From assembly GCF_002127325.2 (NCBI RefSeq), contig NC_035443.2, positions 32,353,930 through 32,417,929 on the forward strand: a stretch of 64,000 nucleotides of DNA. Direction: 5' to 3'. Of this stretch, positions 21,001-31,849 are shown piece after piece. Under the pieces are notes generated by a model. The model ran no database searches and had not been told where the DNA came from. It was given only the letters and a program-made list of their open reading frames with translations. Each line of letters opens with the position of its first letter. The first letter of the stretch is position 1. The position numbers and the translations under genes were made by a program. The DNA comes from Helianthus annuus. Its lineage: Eukaryota > Streptophyta > Magnoliopsida > Asterales > Asteraceae.

Positions 21001-24000
21001 AGGGGTGTTTGGTGGTTGTTGGGCTCGTGGGCTGTGGGTCTCGAGTTGTGGGTGTGAATGGATTGGTTGGTTTGGGGGATGGTCATAATTAAATGGTGAG
21101 GGGATGTTGGGTCTTGGTGAGTGAATTGGTGAGGTAGGGGGACGACAGTAGGTGAGGGAGAATTGGTAGAATTATTAGGGGGTGAGTTTTGAACAGTAGG
21201 TGGATTGTTCTGGGTATTAGAATTTTGGGAGGTAGAGGTGGGATTAGGTGGGGTGGTCCAATAAAAAGGATATGGTGTGGATGTTAAGAAATCATAGGAG
21301 GAGGGGTTGGGTGAGGGGTTAGCAAATGGAAAGACGCCTTCGTCAAAAACGACGTTTCGGGAGATAGTGATTTGTTTGGTTTTGATGTTGAAGCATTTAA
21401 AACCCCGGTGATTTGCGGGATAACCAAGAAAAACACACGGAGTGGAGCGATCCGCGAGTTTATGAATAGTAGAAGAAGGGAGGAGAGGATAGCAAAGACA
21501 ACCGAAAACGCGTAAATGGTCATAGGATGGGTGGCGATTATAAAGGCAAAAAGTGGGTGTGGAATTTTGGAGAACTTTGGTGGGTAGAATGTTTAACAAA
21601 TAAGTGGCATGTTCTAGAGCATGGTGCCAAAATGTATGGGGTACCGAGGATTGAGATAAAATGGTACGCATGATATTGTTAATTGACCGAATTTTGCGTT
21701 CCGATTTACCGTTTTGAGGAGATGTGTACGGACATGAAAAACGGAAAGTCATACCATTTGAGGCACAAAATTTATGAAAAGAAATGTTATTATACTCTCG
21801 GCCATTATCGCATTGAAAACATTTTATGGTTGTGTGAAATTGGGTTGCAATCAATTTGTGAAATTCGATGAATTTAGAAAAAACTTGAGATTTAGAAGCA
21901 ATGGCATACGTCCATAAGAAGTTGGTTTTATCATCTAAAAATAGAACATAATAACGACACCCGGTAGAGGAGAGAACCGGGGATGTCCATAAATCGCTAT
22001 GCACTATATCAAAAGGTAAAGAAGTCCTAGTATTAGAATCATAAAAGGGAAATTTAACTTGTTTGCCAAAAACACACGAGGCACAAACAGTAGAGGGTTT
22101 AACATTATTTGAAAAAGAATGCAAAATAGGTTTCAAACATCTCAAAATATTATTTCCGGGATGTCCAAGACGTCGGTGCCATGTGTCTTGGGTCACGGCC
22201 AAAAACGAAGTAGGCGGAGTACTAGAATCTTGAACTTGAATACTTGAAGGTAGTGTTAGTGGGTAAAGATCACCGACACTATCACATCGAAGGAGGTGCT
22301 TCCGGGTTTGGAGATCCTTCACATCAAAACCAAACGGATCAAATTCGATTGAAACATTGTTGTCGGTGGTGAAACGTCGGACGGATATTAAATTCTTAAC
22401 TAGTTTTGGTGCGAAAAGAATATTATTTAATTTAAAATTTGGAAAAGGATGTGGAAGGGTATGATTTCCAATCGCAAGAACTGGAATGTTATTGCCATCA
22501 CCGACGATTATGTTTCGGGCATAAACTTTTTGAATTTGAGAAGTGAGATTAGTAGAGTTGTTGGTCATTATACCTGTGGCGCCCGTATCCATGTACCAAT
22601 TTTGATCCGGCGGATAAAGTGAGAAGGCATTGAACGCTTGGTCAAGTTCTGTTGGCGTGTGAGTAGGCTCGGAGGTGGTGTAAGCTTGGTGTGGTCTTGG
22701 TCCGAGGATTCCCGGTTGTTGAGAAGGTGTCACAGGCCTTGAGTTTTGTGGTGGGTTTGTGGGAAAAGGGCAGGGAGGTGCGGCCCAGTAATAACCGAAG
22801 GGGCTTGGCCAAGTTATGGGCCTGTTTGTGCCAGCCTGGTAGTGTGGCCAAGATTGATTTGTAGCAGGTTGCCTTCCACGTCCCCTGCCACGACCGCGAC
22901 CCCGGCCGCGACCACCTCGTGATGAAGCTTGAGTTGGTTGAGGAGAGGGAGATTGAGGGGTTGGAGTCGTTTGGTGGGCAGTATGAAGTGCGGTGTCGTT
23001 TTTGACACGGGTTGCTTTGGTGGTTTCTTCGAGTATTAGTTGGGAACGCGCTTCGTAAAAAGAAGGAAATGGCTTGGTATTTTGTAGGATGGCACCAACA
23101 GTGGCATAAGCTTCTGTGAGACCGGTGATTAATTGAATCACCAAGTTTCGTTCGGTGACGGGTGAGCCAACGTTGTCCATTCTTATACATCTAACTGTTA
23201 GTACCACAAACCGAACAATCTATTATGATATTAGCTTGTTATTTTTAAATATCTAACTTACCTTTTCGCATATTTCAGCAACCGTATTGTTCACTTCTTG
23301 GTAAGTAGTGGATGATTTGTAGGAATCTACTAAGGTTTTAATAACTTCCTCTGTAGGTTTCCTTCCACCTAAACCTAGTTCGATATCCTGTGAATTTCAA
23401 TAATGATGTTAGACCATGTTCGTCCTGGCCAAACCACAAAAACATATATAAACCCGTCTAATCAGTCAAAGAAACGTTAGATTTCTAGTTATTCGAAACA
23501 CATGTATTCTCTCCATTTAAAAACATATCCACACTCTTCCATATCATCACCACCGTTTACCATTATTTTTCAAAATTAATTTTTTATACTATACAACTTT
23601 ATTTTCATTTCGGTATTATTTGAAATAATAATTGTATTTATGAAATATTATAGTCTTTGAAAAACTAGGAAAGTTCTAAAGTTGGGACTTCAAACAATTA
23701 GACATTACATACAACAAGTATCCCATCAATTAAAAAAATATGTTATTCTAGATTATACAAATAAAAATAAATCTAGTTGGCATACTAAGAAGATATTTTA
23801 TTCTAGATTGAAATAAAAATAAATCTAGTTGGCATATTTAGCTCTAATTCTGGTCACATAATTTTTCAAGGCTTAAAACATATAGTAAAATCATTTAATA
23901 TATATTGAAGATGTACAAAATCACTTCGAATATATTAAAAACTTATAAATTATATATATGTAGCAATTAAATATATTTTAGAACAATACAATACTGTGTG

Positions 24001-26239
24001 TATATTTATACAGAAAGAAAACCGTGACCAAAAACAAATTAGTACCCATCTCAAAGGCACTCCAAGTGGGCCACGAATTACCCCAAGTTGGGCATGCTCT
24101 TGGAATCATATGCAATAAAAAAGATGTACAATCAACTACCCAATATCCAAGTATGATGAATACAAATTAGTGTTATGCAAAGAAGTTACCTCATCAAAAT
24201 CCTTGTTTATTGTTCTAAGAAAGTGATCAGACGGATTCTGGAAATTGGGGCAAGGGAAGCCATTTAAAGTGAAAAACTGCATCCAAATAAGATATAAATT
24301 TAGCTTACCATCGATAAAAAACCATCTAGACATGAATTAACAATTGTATGATAACCATACTTCATTTGCATAGCTTGTCTTTCCGAAGTAAACTGTTCTT
24401 CCAGAAGAAAGGAGACATAGATTATGAAAAAGCCCAAATACTTCACTGGATGGCTGGTGAATGGATGCAATGATGGTCCTTCCTTCGTGCTGATCAAGCC
24501 TTGCGATTCTGCTCATCACGTAGTACGAGGCCGCACTATCAAGGCCACTTGTTGGTTCGTCAAGAAAGAGAAGCTTAGGACGAGTTAAAATCTCGATACA
24601 TATGCTAACTCGTCTCTTCTGGCCTCCACTCAGACCTTTAGCTCCCCACCCTCCAATCCTCGTGTCGATCGAATCTTGAAGACCCATCTCTTTTATCGTC
24701 ATTTCCGCTCTCTCCTTCTTCTCTGTTTTAGACATGGAGTCTGGTAGTTGAAGTTGTGCTGAATAGTAGACGCTTTCCCGGACAGTAAGTGTTGTGATCA
24801 GTGTATCATCTTGAGTCACATAAGCCTAGAGGGTTTTATTTTTCAGTATCTTTGCTTTATCAAATAAAAACGAGATCAAGGATGATCCTAATAAAATCAC
24901 ATTTCCTACATATATTTAGTTCTTACCGATGTCCCATATGCTAGGGTTTTCTTGATTCCATTAACTAAAATATCACCAGTATTCCTAGTCTTGCGATCTA
25001 GTCTCCCTGCATACCAAATGGAAAATGTTAAACAAACACAATTATGATAGGTCATACAGGCCGCATGATAGGGGTGAAATGTGTTCATATGGTTTGTATG
25101 AAAGGTAAATCATATGGCACGTATGATGTCCAGATTCACAAATAAACGACTGATGTAACCAATGAATGACCCATACGACCCTATGGCGTTTTAATCTATC
25201 ATACAACTTGTACGATGCAATGGCATTGTGTACACTTTAGGGATGTTCAATCCTTAACAACACACTACAAAATATTAGTTAAAACTGTAATGCTATTTTT
25301 TATCATTATAAGGGTGGACGGTACATTCACAGGATGGAGATCATTACCCAGTCCACCTAGGCAAATGAAAGAATCAATGTCTGGGTGGAGGGGATTGTGG
25401 TCATAATCAGGATGGAGATTTATGAAGAGGATGGGGATGATCAGGATGAAGAGGGTGGGATGAATTAAAGATCCATACAGTGCCATGGATACCGACCAAA
25501 ATTATAATCGTGATTAGGATGATTAGAGGTGAAAATGAGCCGAGCTACTTGCAAGCTACTCGAGATCGACTCCAAAAAAGCTGAATATGTAAAAAAGTAC
25601 CATAAAAATAACTAAATAATGAATATATATACATACATATTATGTTATGTATAAATTTGACAAAAAATTGTTATAGTTAATATAGATTAATTAATAAATA
25701 ATGAATCAGACAAGCCCGAGCTTGAAAAACTACCCACGAGCTCTAGAAAAAAAAAACTCGAAGCGAGCCGAATTTGAGCTTTAGAAACAAAGCTCAAACC
25801 TAGTGGAGTTCAAGCTTCACTCATTTACACCCTTACGGATGATCATGATCCATTCCGTCCACCCTAACCGGGCTAACTGTTTCTTTGTTGCAAAACAATT
25901 GCCAATTGTTAGCATGATTAGTAATGCATGGAGATTTGGTTTCTTTGAACCAGATTGCTTTATACCTGCTAAAGCATCAAGAAGCGTGGATTTTCCAGAG
26001 CCAGAAGGACCCATAATAGCTAGGAGCTCCCCAGGTCTGGCATACCCCGTAACACCTTGAAGTATGGATCGGGTTCCACCGGTTTGTCCATCGGGCACCA
26101 TAACACACAAGTCTTTCCATGTCAAGCACACACCATTGTTGATGTCAGCCTCTACTTTACCATTACCACTATGGTTGCGTTGAGATGTAATCTCCACCTC
26201 TTGAGGATTTTGTACTTTTATGTCATGAGAGGGTTCCAT
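18001..26239 (-). CDS. ABCG (WBC) half-transporter, ABCG11-like, seven coding exons
   Basis: Exons (minus): 25966-26239, 24927-25006, 24361-24825, 24190-24276, 23262-23387, 18878-19072, 18001-18765. Introns all start GT and end AG, phases agree, and the joined frame is 664 codons with stop (663 aa), normal for a half-size ABCG. The nucleotide-binding domain comes first: Walker A GPSGSGKS at residues 77-84, signature LSGGQ at 183-187, Walker B LLFLDEP near 204, and the H-loop SIHQPS after it. An ABC2-type membrane domain fills exons 6-7, including [20 protein letters not shown] and [18 protein letters not shown]. These resemble plant ABCG11/WBC11-type proteins, plasma-membrane exporters of cutin/wax or other lipids that work as dimers; the substrate here is inferred. 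Intron 5 is 4189 bp because a copia fragment sits in it. I see no disabling mutation. An ATG-proximal TATA motif and a long G run lie upstream. Confidence 0.93.
19283..20895 (-). pseudogene. Copia reverse transcriptase/RNase H frame
   Basis: The frame continues the polyprotein after a frameshift in the repetitive linker near 20930. It starts around SMSGIYKP, passes the RT entry motif ([11 protein letters not shown]), the catalytic YVDDILL near 20230, and RNase H motifs [20 protein letters not shown], then SSAEAEYR and a terminal DIFTKGLP. Coding identity appears to end at the 15-bp repeat; the last residues before the stop at 19249 come from intron sequence. No stop interrupts 540 codons, so the insertion is not ancient. 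Confidence 0.88.
20937..23173 (-). pseudogene. Copia gag(C-term)-protease-integrase frame (Ale-like), truncated
   Basis: The frame opens inside gag ([12 protein letters not shown]) with no N-terminal half. An RG-repeat stretch follows instead of a clear CCHC knuckle, near 22880-22920. Then come the protease motif WYMDTGAT, the GAG-pre-integrase motif WHRRLGHPG, and the integrase core with HSDLW, CDNGREY and GKSERK supplying D, D and E. It ends in a Pro/Thr/Asn/His-rich linker, where a stop at 20937-20939 replaces continuity with the RT frame. The RG stretch and lack of a zinc knuckle suggest the Ale/Retrofit group (moderate confidence). The missing start makes autonomous expression unlikely. 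Confidence 0.85.
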
Positions 26240-26259
26240 TCTGATTCTAGAAAGAGAAA

Positions 26260-26330
26260 GGGGGGGGGGGGGGGTATAATTAGATATATATTTCCGTGTG
26301 TGAAGATGGAGGATGCGTTAGGTTTATATA
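26260..26330 (-). promoter_or_regulatory. Putative core promoter and 5' leader of the ABCG gene
   Basis: On the minus strand TATATAAA occurs at 26330-26323, about 85 bp before the ATG at 26239, a fitting distance for a TATA box with a leader of roughly 50 nt. A run of about 14 G (C on the sense strand) near 26261-26274 would lie in that leader. The start site is inferred only from spacing. Confidence 0.45.
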
Positions 26331-26455
26331 AGGGTTAGGTAATGATTTCAGCCATGGTTCTTGACCACCCAAGAGTATCGATGCTTGCAAGCTGACTTAT
26401 TAATACAATCCAAAGACTTGGTATACCACTTGGTATATAATCTAAAGACTTAATG

Positions 26456-26650
26456 TTCGATGGCTGATAAGAATAAAACAATATTTTTATAATGACTTTA
26501 ATTTTCAATGGTGGCTGCTAAGAATAAAACAATATTTAATGTTCAATGATGGCTGATAAGAATAAAACAATATTTTTATAACATGGCTAATAAGAATAAA
26601 ACAAACATTTTATAATGATGGCTGATAAGAATAAAACAATATTTTTTTCA
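26456..26650. repeat. Minisatellite, about five copies of ATGGCTGATAAGAATAAAAC
   Basis: A unit of roughly 35-60 bp built on ATGGCTGATAAGAATAAAAC plus AATATTTTT recurs at about 26459, 26511, 26547, 26583 and 26617 with small changes and variable spacers. It lies 220 bp upstream of the ABCG start codon, in its promoter region. Confidence 0.85.
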
Positions 26651-26715
26651 TGTATGGTACAAAATTGTATTAAACTAGAAATAGCACTTGCCGCGTTGCG
26701 GCCGGTACTACTCAC

Positions 26716-26796
26716 TTGCAGCCTTCGGCATTGCTTATTGTATGTTCTCCGCTCCTCTTCTGTCTTAAAGTCCCACCCATGAAGCCGTACCTTTGG
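26716..26796 (-). pseudogene. Orphan 81-nt exon-like segment, gene not recognised
   Basis: On the minus strand an acceptor-like TGTGTACAG precedes and a strong donor GTGAGT follows an 81-nt open stretch (27 codons, phase 0) encoding PKVRLHGWDFKTEEERRTYN and a short basic end. Composition is clearly protein-like and unlike the AT-rich flanks. No adjoining exon of the same kind was found, so it may be the remnant of a captured or decayed gene. Function unknown. Confidence 0.4.
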
Positions 26797-27147
26797 CTGT
26801 ACACATAGTTCCAATATCAAGGAATAGAATTAAGTATATTACATAATAGATTATTTAAGAATTTCGCATAGAAACAACAATTCTTCAAGTAATAGAAAAA
26901 AACATATAACTAAAATTAGTAAAAATGTAAAACAATACCTTATCACTTATCATCCAAGACATATTAAATATTTATTGTGTTAGAAAAGTCAATATTAAAT
27001 GCGTTTTAATTTTTCCAGCGGTGAATGTTACTCTTACCTCCACCTCTACGCATGCAAAAGTTACATCAAATTAGTCATAATCTATGGAAAAATTACCCAA
27101 TAAAAAGTAAAAGGAGTTGTTACCACTACTATAGTTTCTATAATTAT

Positions 27148-27787
27148 TTAACGTGTGAAGCCTCTTTTTAGTGCTTTGGTGAGGAGTAGACTCATTTCCA
27201 TAGAGTAGCAGCAGATGAAACCAGCACATAGACCTACCAAAGTAAATTATTAAATTAACTGTTGGTAGTCTACTATATTTAGTTAACTTTTAGTAGTAAA
27301 AGTGTTAGTAAAGCATAATTTTGTTTCTTTATGAAGCAACCAAATCACGAATATAAAACATCTGATGATGGTGAAACATGGTGAACCAGAAGGCAAATAC
27401 ATGTTCATGTACATTCTTTTAATCAGTTTACAATCTCATCTTTAAAGTTGTAATTATAAAATTAGTAAACTAACCTGGATCATTTTTGGTAATGGTAGCA
27501 GTGCCAGCATAGTCACATGATCTAGGAGCCATTGATCAACGCATGTAATATCTATTAAAGGCATATGAGGCGTGTGCTTGAATTGTGTTGGGAAGAAAAC
27601 ACAATCCAAACAGCTGCAACGACCCGCAATCGTCTCCTGTGCCGCATGCGTAGTCAAGAGCAGCCTGTAATGCCTCTCTTGAGGCCTCGCTCCTGACTAC
27701 ACACCATGTCGCTGCTGCGATACGGCAGTAGAGAACCACCAGCACCACCATTGAGAACATACATGTGTCTTGGTTTTCTAATTTCAT
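27148..27787 (-). pseudogene. X8-domain (CBM43, plasmodesmata callose-binding type) gene with premature stop
   Basis: The start is an ATG at 27785-27787 followed by a signal-peptide-like segment (MVVLVVLYCRIAAA). The X8 core follows: TWCVVRSEAS, LDYACGTG, DCGSLQ, GLCFLPNTIQAHASYAFNRYY. X8 proteins of this size bind beta-1,3-glucan (callose) in the cell wall, often at plasmodesmata. After 83 codons a TGA (27536-27538) interrupts the domain, yet the same frame goes on with SMAPRSCDYAGTATITKNDP, typical X8 sequence with a conserved Cys, up to a GT donor at 27475. A second exon at 27148-27233 (AG acceptor, matching phase, TAA end) is inferred and gives a hydrophobic tail. It is either a recent pseudogene or a truncated allele. 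Confidence 0.8.
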
Positions 27788-28859
27788 TGTGATGTTCGCA
27801 TGACAACATAGACCATATAAATTGGTTCTAACCAATTCAATTAAGCTGATTTTAAAGACCACTTTTTACACACCCTTAGTTGTGTTGATACTTTTATTCA
27901 CAAAAAAAAAAAAAATATAAGTAACGTACAGTATGCTCAGCTGGATTTAATTGCAGTTAGCTAGTCTTTGCAACTATATGCCTGCATCCCTACCCAGTGT
28001 AATGATTTTTTCCCTTTAGTAAGATGATAATAGATTAATAAACTATATATCGTCAATATTATTTAAGAAGATATATTAACAGACATGTAATACTATGTTA
28101 GCCCTGAAGTTCAACTATTTTTGTAATAAAAAACCGACAATAAATGCATACTGTCAATGACAAATGTGGTAATGCTTGGCAAGCCATAGACATTTATGAG
28201 AGGTTTCTACCTTCTCACAAACAGTATATATCATTTATTTTAAATCTAAACCAAAACCAAACCCAAATGTTCACTTATTCAATAGAAACTTAAATCATTT
28301 TGTCACTCACTTTTTCAATAGAGACTTAAATCATTTTTTATTTGGTGTCTTTAAAATAGAATTTGAGAAGTCTTCTACCTGATGGTGTTTTCATGTAAGC
28401 TTGGAAGTACTAAACTCATACAATTAATGGAAAACACCTGAAATCCTAACTTCGATTGGTAAAAACCCTAATTTCGATTAGTACAAATATAAAGCAATTT
28501 TAACAGACCCCTGAACTAATTCGTACAAAACACTTAATGTGATCAAACCTGAGAAACTTCAACGGGCTGACTGAGCTCTCTGAGTGAACTTCTAATCGAT
28601 TTCTCACGGTGACGCCATCAACAATAACCTCTGGCTGTTCCGGTCAGTACATCGTCATCTTCAGTTATCAAATCTAAAAAATCATAAAGAAAAGTTATCA
28701 AAACTAAAAAATCCATGAAAACCTTGATGCAGGATACCCCTAATTATAAAAACTAACGAAAACCCATGATTGTTATACCGTCGCTGCTGAGATTTCTTAT
28801 CACATCAGTGTAATCTGATTGTGTTCTCTTGAGGTCGACTGCTGAATGGAGGGGAAGTG
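27788..28859. other. Upstream region of X8 gene, no gene recognised
   Basis: AT-rich DNA with a short direct repeat of GAGACTTAAATCATTTT-like sequence near 28285-28335. Its right end is the AAGTG target duplication (28855-28859) of the solo LTR. Confidence 0.4.
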
Positions 28860-31849
28860 TGTCACACCCCTTTCTAAGGTGGAAGCACGAGGTGTGATCC
28901 TGAAAGGTTCTCATTGCATACGAATGGTAAACATACTACATGCTCGTAATAACTTCAAATGCCATTAACATTACATAATTAAAAACATAACATAAGTTAA
29001 GTGTTTACATCACAAGATAACACATTGTCTGAAAAGTTTACAACTTTATTTTAAAGACAACCACAAGGTTTTTAATCATTATATCACCACACGAGATGGG
29101 ATATAACAACCAAATCCCACAAAAGATGCATTAGAGTCTTGACACAACACATCTAAAAACATAAACGACATCCTGGAGCAAGAGTAAGACCGCACGCACA
29201 TCCAATTTAGTTACCTGAAATACATGTAAGTTTTGGAAAATCGTCAACATAATGTTGGTGTGAATTCATGCAGATTTGTGTAAAACATTTAAGCATCCGT
29301 TGTAGAAAACATGGTATGTAATTGTATGAAACAAGTATCTTTGTAAATGTAGGGAATACGAGATCGCTAATGGTTCGCGAGGCCACTAACATATGTAACG
29401 ACATAGGAAGCATCCAAACCGTAGGCATTTTTACTTGTCGATTCACGACTAGAGACACAAAAGCACTGCTTGGTAAAAGAGTGGCCAAGAGTGTGGTTGC
29501 CTGAAACCCATTAGATCTAACCTTTTGTTCGGCGGTCTTGGTATGTAACTGATTAATGGTGCTTATGGCACCCTATACGTCACATGATCTATAGTATCAT
29601 TCCTTAGTTTTTGTATTCAACATACCATAGCACATGTATTTTCCCCAAGTTTAGAAAACAAGTAAAAGTTTAAAAGTGGGGACATGAACTCACAACTTTG
29701 CGTATCCTGCGCCGTAAACTTCACCGGTTGGTTTCGTAGCGTCGTCACCTATATGCGTTCTATTAATGTTAGTCACTAGACTTGTATCACACAAGTACAA
29801 GTCATCATCTTTTGTTTATGTATATGTTCTTTATACGTTCAATCTTTGTGAGGGTCGTGCCCTTGTTTGTCGGGTCTTGCCCGTTTGTCATGCTTTTGCA
29901 CTTTGAATATGTATTGTATTTTTGTAAATATATATTTTGTCTCTCAAATATATATTTGTTTATGAAGCCTTTGTCAAGGTAAGAAGTTGTTAAAAATAAT
30001 TTATATTTTTAACTTTTCAAGTATGTTACTTATATTATTTTCCCAAAAATAAATATAAGTATTTTGTAAAATAATATTTTCAATATTATTTTTGTACAAG
30101 TATTCTTAGGAAAGTATACTTGTATTTATTGTAAATACTTGTGTATTTTGTATTTTTTTTTCACCAAAAATCAATACTTTGATTTTTATTACTTTCCAGA
30201 ATTATATTTTTTAAAAATAATATATTTTTAAGACTTGTATGAAATATGTATTTTGTCATGCTATAAAATATATATATGGTTATTCTTGTTATCCACCCGA
30301 TTTTCGTATAAATTCCAATACTTGGTATAGGTTATATATTTGTCCAAAAATATATATTTAAGTCCATAAATGTCCAAGTTCAATAATATGTAAAGGAATA
30401 TATTTTTGTAAATATATTTTCTTGTATTTGTCCATGTGCTTCAATTCTTTGTGAGGAATTTTTGTATACTTGTATGCTTATGTATTCTCATGTATTTGTA
30501 TGTGTGTTTTTGTATTCATACTCCATGGGAGTATTTAGTGTATTTTCAAGTCCTAATACACTAATATATACAATACACATAATATACACTTAGCACAAAA
30601 TTTGGTGATCACTAAATATATACATTTTTCCTAAAAATATACATACTTAATTCTAATTTTAAACTTGAAGAAATCACCATTTCTTGACTTTAAGTTTTAC
30701 AAAATTAGGGAAACCTTGGTAAATATTTTTAAGTGAATTTTTAGGGAATAAGTTTCACCACAACTTATATTTTCTAAGTGTCAAAATTTTATAAAAATTT
30801 TGACATAGTTTCCCCAAAAAATGGAGGTTTCCCATATTTTCAAAGAATGTGTTTATTTTCTTTTCAACACCAAAAACAATTTTCAACAATAATCATCAAC
30901 AACATACACTAATTTTTTTTCCATATGAAACATCATGGTGAACTTGATTCTTGTTAAAAATGTGTAGTCTTTTTGATCAACACTTTATATAAGATGATCT
31001 TTCCAAAAATAAGTGTTCTTGAGTATTTTAAACAAACTTATGTGAAACTTTAATCCACTAACTCAATCATCCATGAGTTTTATGGTTTCAAAACTTTGTA
31101 AATCATGTTCTAAGACCACTTTTATGTTCATTAGAAAGATCATTATTTTTAACATCATGTTTAACCATGGATCTTTCAAGATCCATGCTTAATAACTTTA
31201 GATCTTTCAAAAACAAGCTTTATGTTAAATTTTTAACAAACTTTTCTTGAGTTTTAGTTTCAAAAATTAGTTCTACACACACTTTATTACTTCAAGATTA
31301 CAAGGTTATGCATCAAAATTCATTTTTCATGTTTCACATAATGCTTCATATGTTCATCTTCAAGTTTAACCATGGATCCTTCAAGAGCCATGCTTAAAAT
31401 TGTTAGATCCAAGCTTTAACATACATGATCTAAACATAAACACAAGATATAACATCAACAACTTCATTACATACACTAAAAATTCATGTAATCACTTGTT
31501 TTCTTCATAAATATGTTAGATCTTTTCATTTTGAACATTAGAAGTTAAGTTGTTTAAATGGTGGAACTTGTACATAACATAAACATGACTTATATTAGTG
31601 ATCAAGAAGCTTACTACTAGCTCTAATGGCTAGGGAAGTGGCACAAAAATGAAGATGATGAACAAGGAAGAAATCAAGTGGTTAAAAGCTCCAAAGTGAG
31701 GTCCTTCCACTTCTAGCACCTTACACCTTCTTAGATAAGCTTCTTACACCTCCTAGTGACCTTGGATCATGAGATTGAAGCTTGAAAATGGATGTGTGTT
31801 TGTGTGTGGGTTGAGCCGAGACCAAAGGAGAAGAGGGCAGGAAGAAGAT

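Larger units (their letters stand above)
19283..23188 (-). mobile_element. LTR-less copia fragment in ABCG intron 5, flanked by 15-bp direct repeats
   Basis: TGTCCATTCTTATAC occurs at 19268-19282 and 23174-23188, exactly bracketing copia coding sequence that begins within gag and ends at the end of pol. Neither LTR, primer site nor poly(A) is visible. Removing one repeat and the body leaves a 283-bp intron of ordinary AT-rich sequence. It is in the same orientation as the host gene. The structure resembles a 5'-truncated retrocopy with a target duplication much longer than the 5 bp of integrase, or an insertion during break repair. Confidence 0.8.

Noticed and set aside
19268..23188. The copia fragment as a complete LTR retrotransposon
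   Set aside because: No LTRs, no primer site and gag lacks its N-terminus; the bordering repeat is 15 bp, not an LTR.
29207..29488. 93-codon minus-strand frame inside the solo LTR
   Set aside because: No domain recognised and it lies in non-coding LTR sequence; kept out of the gene list.
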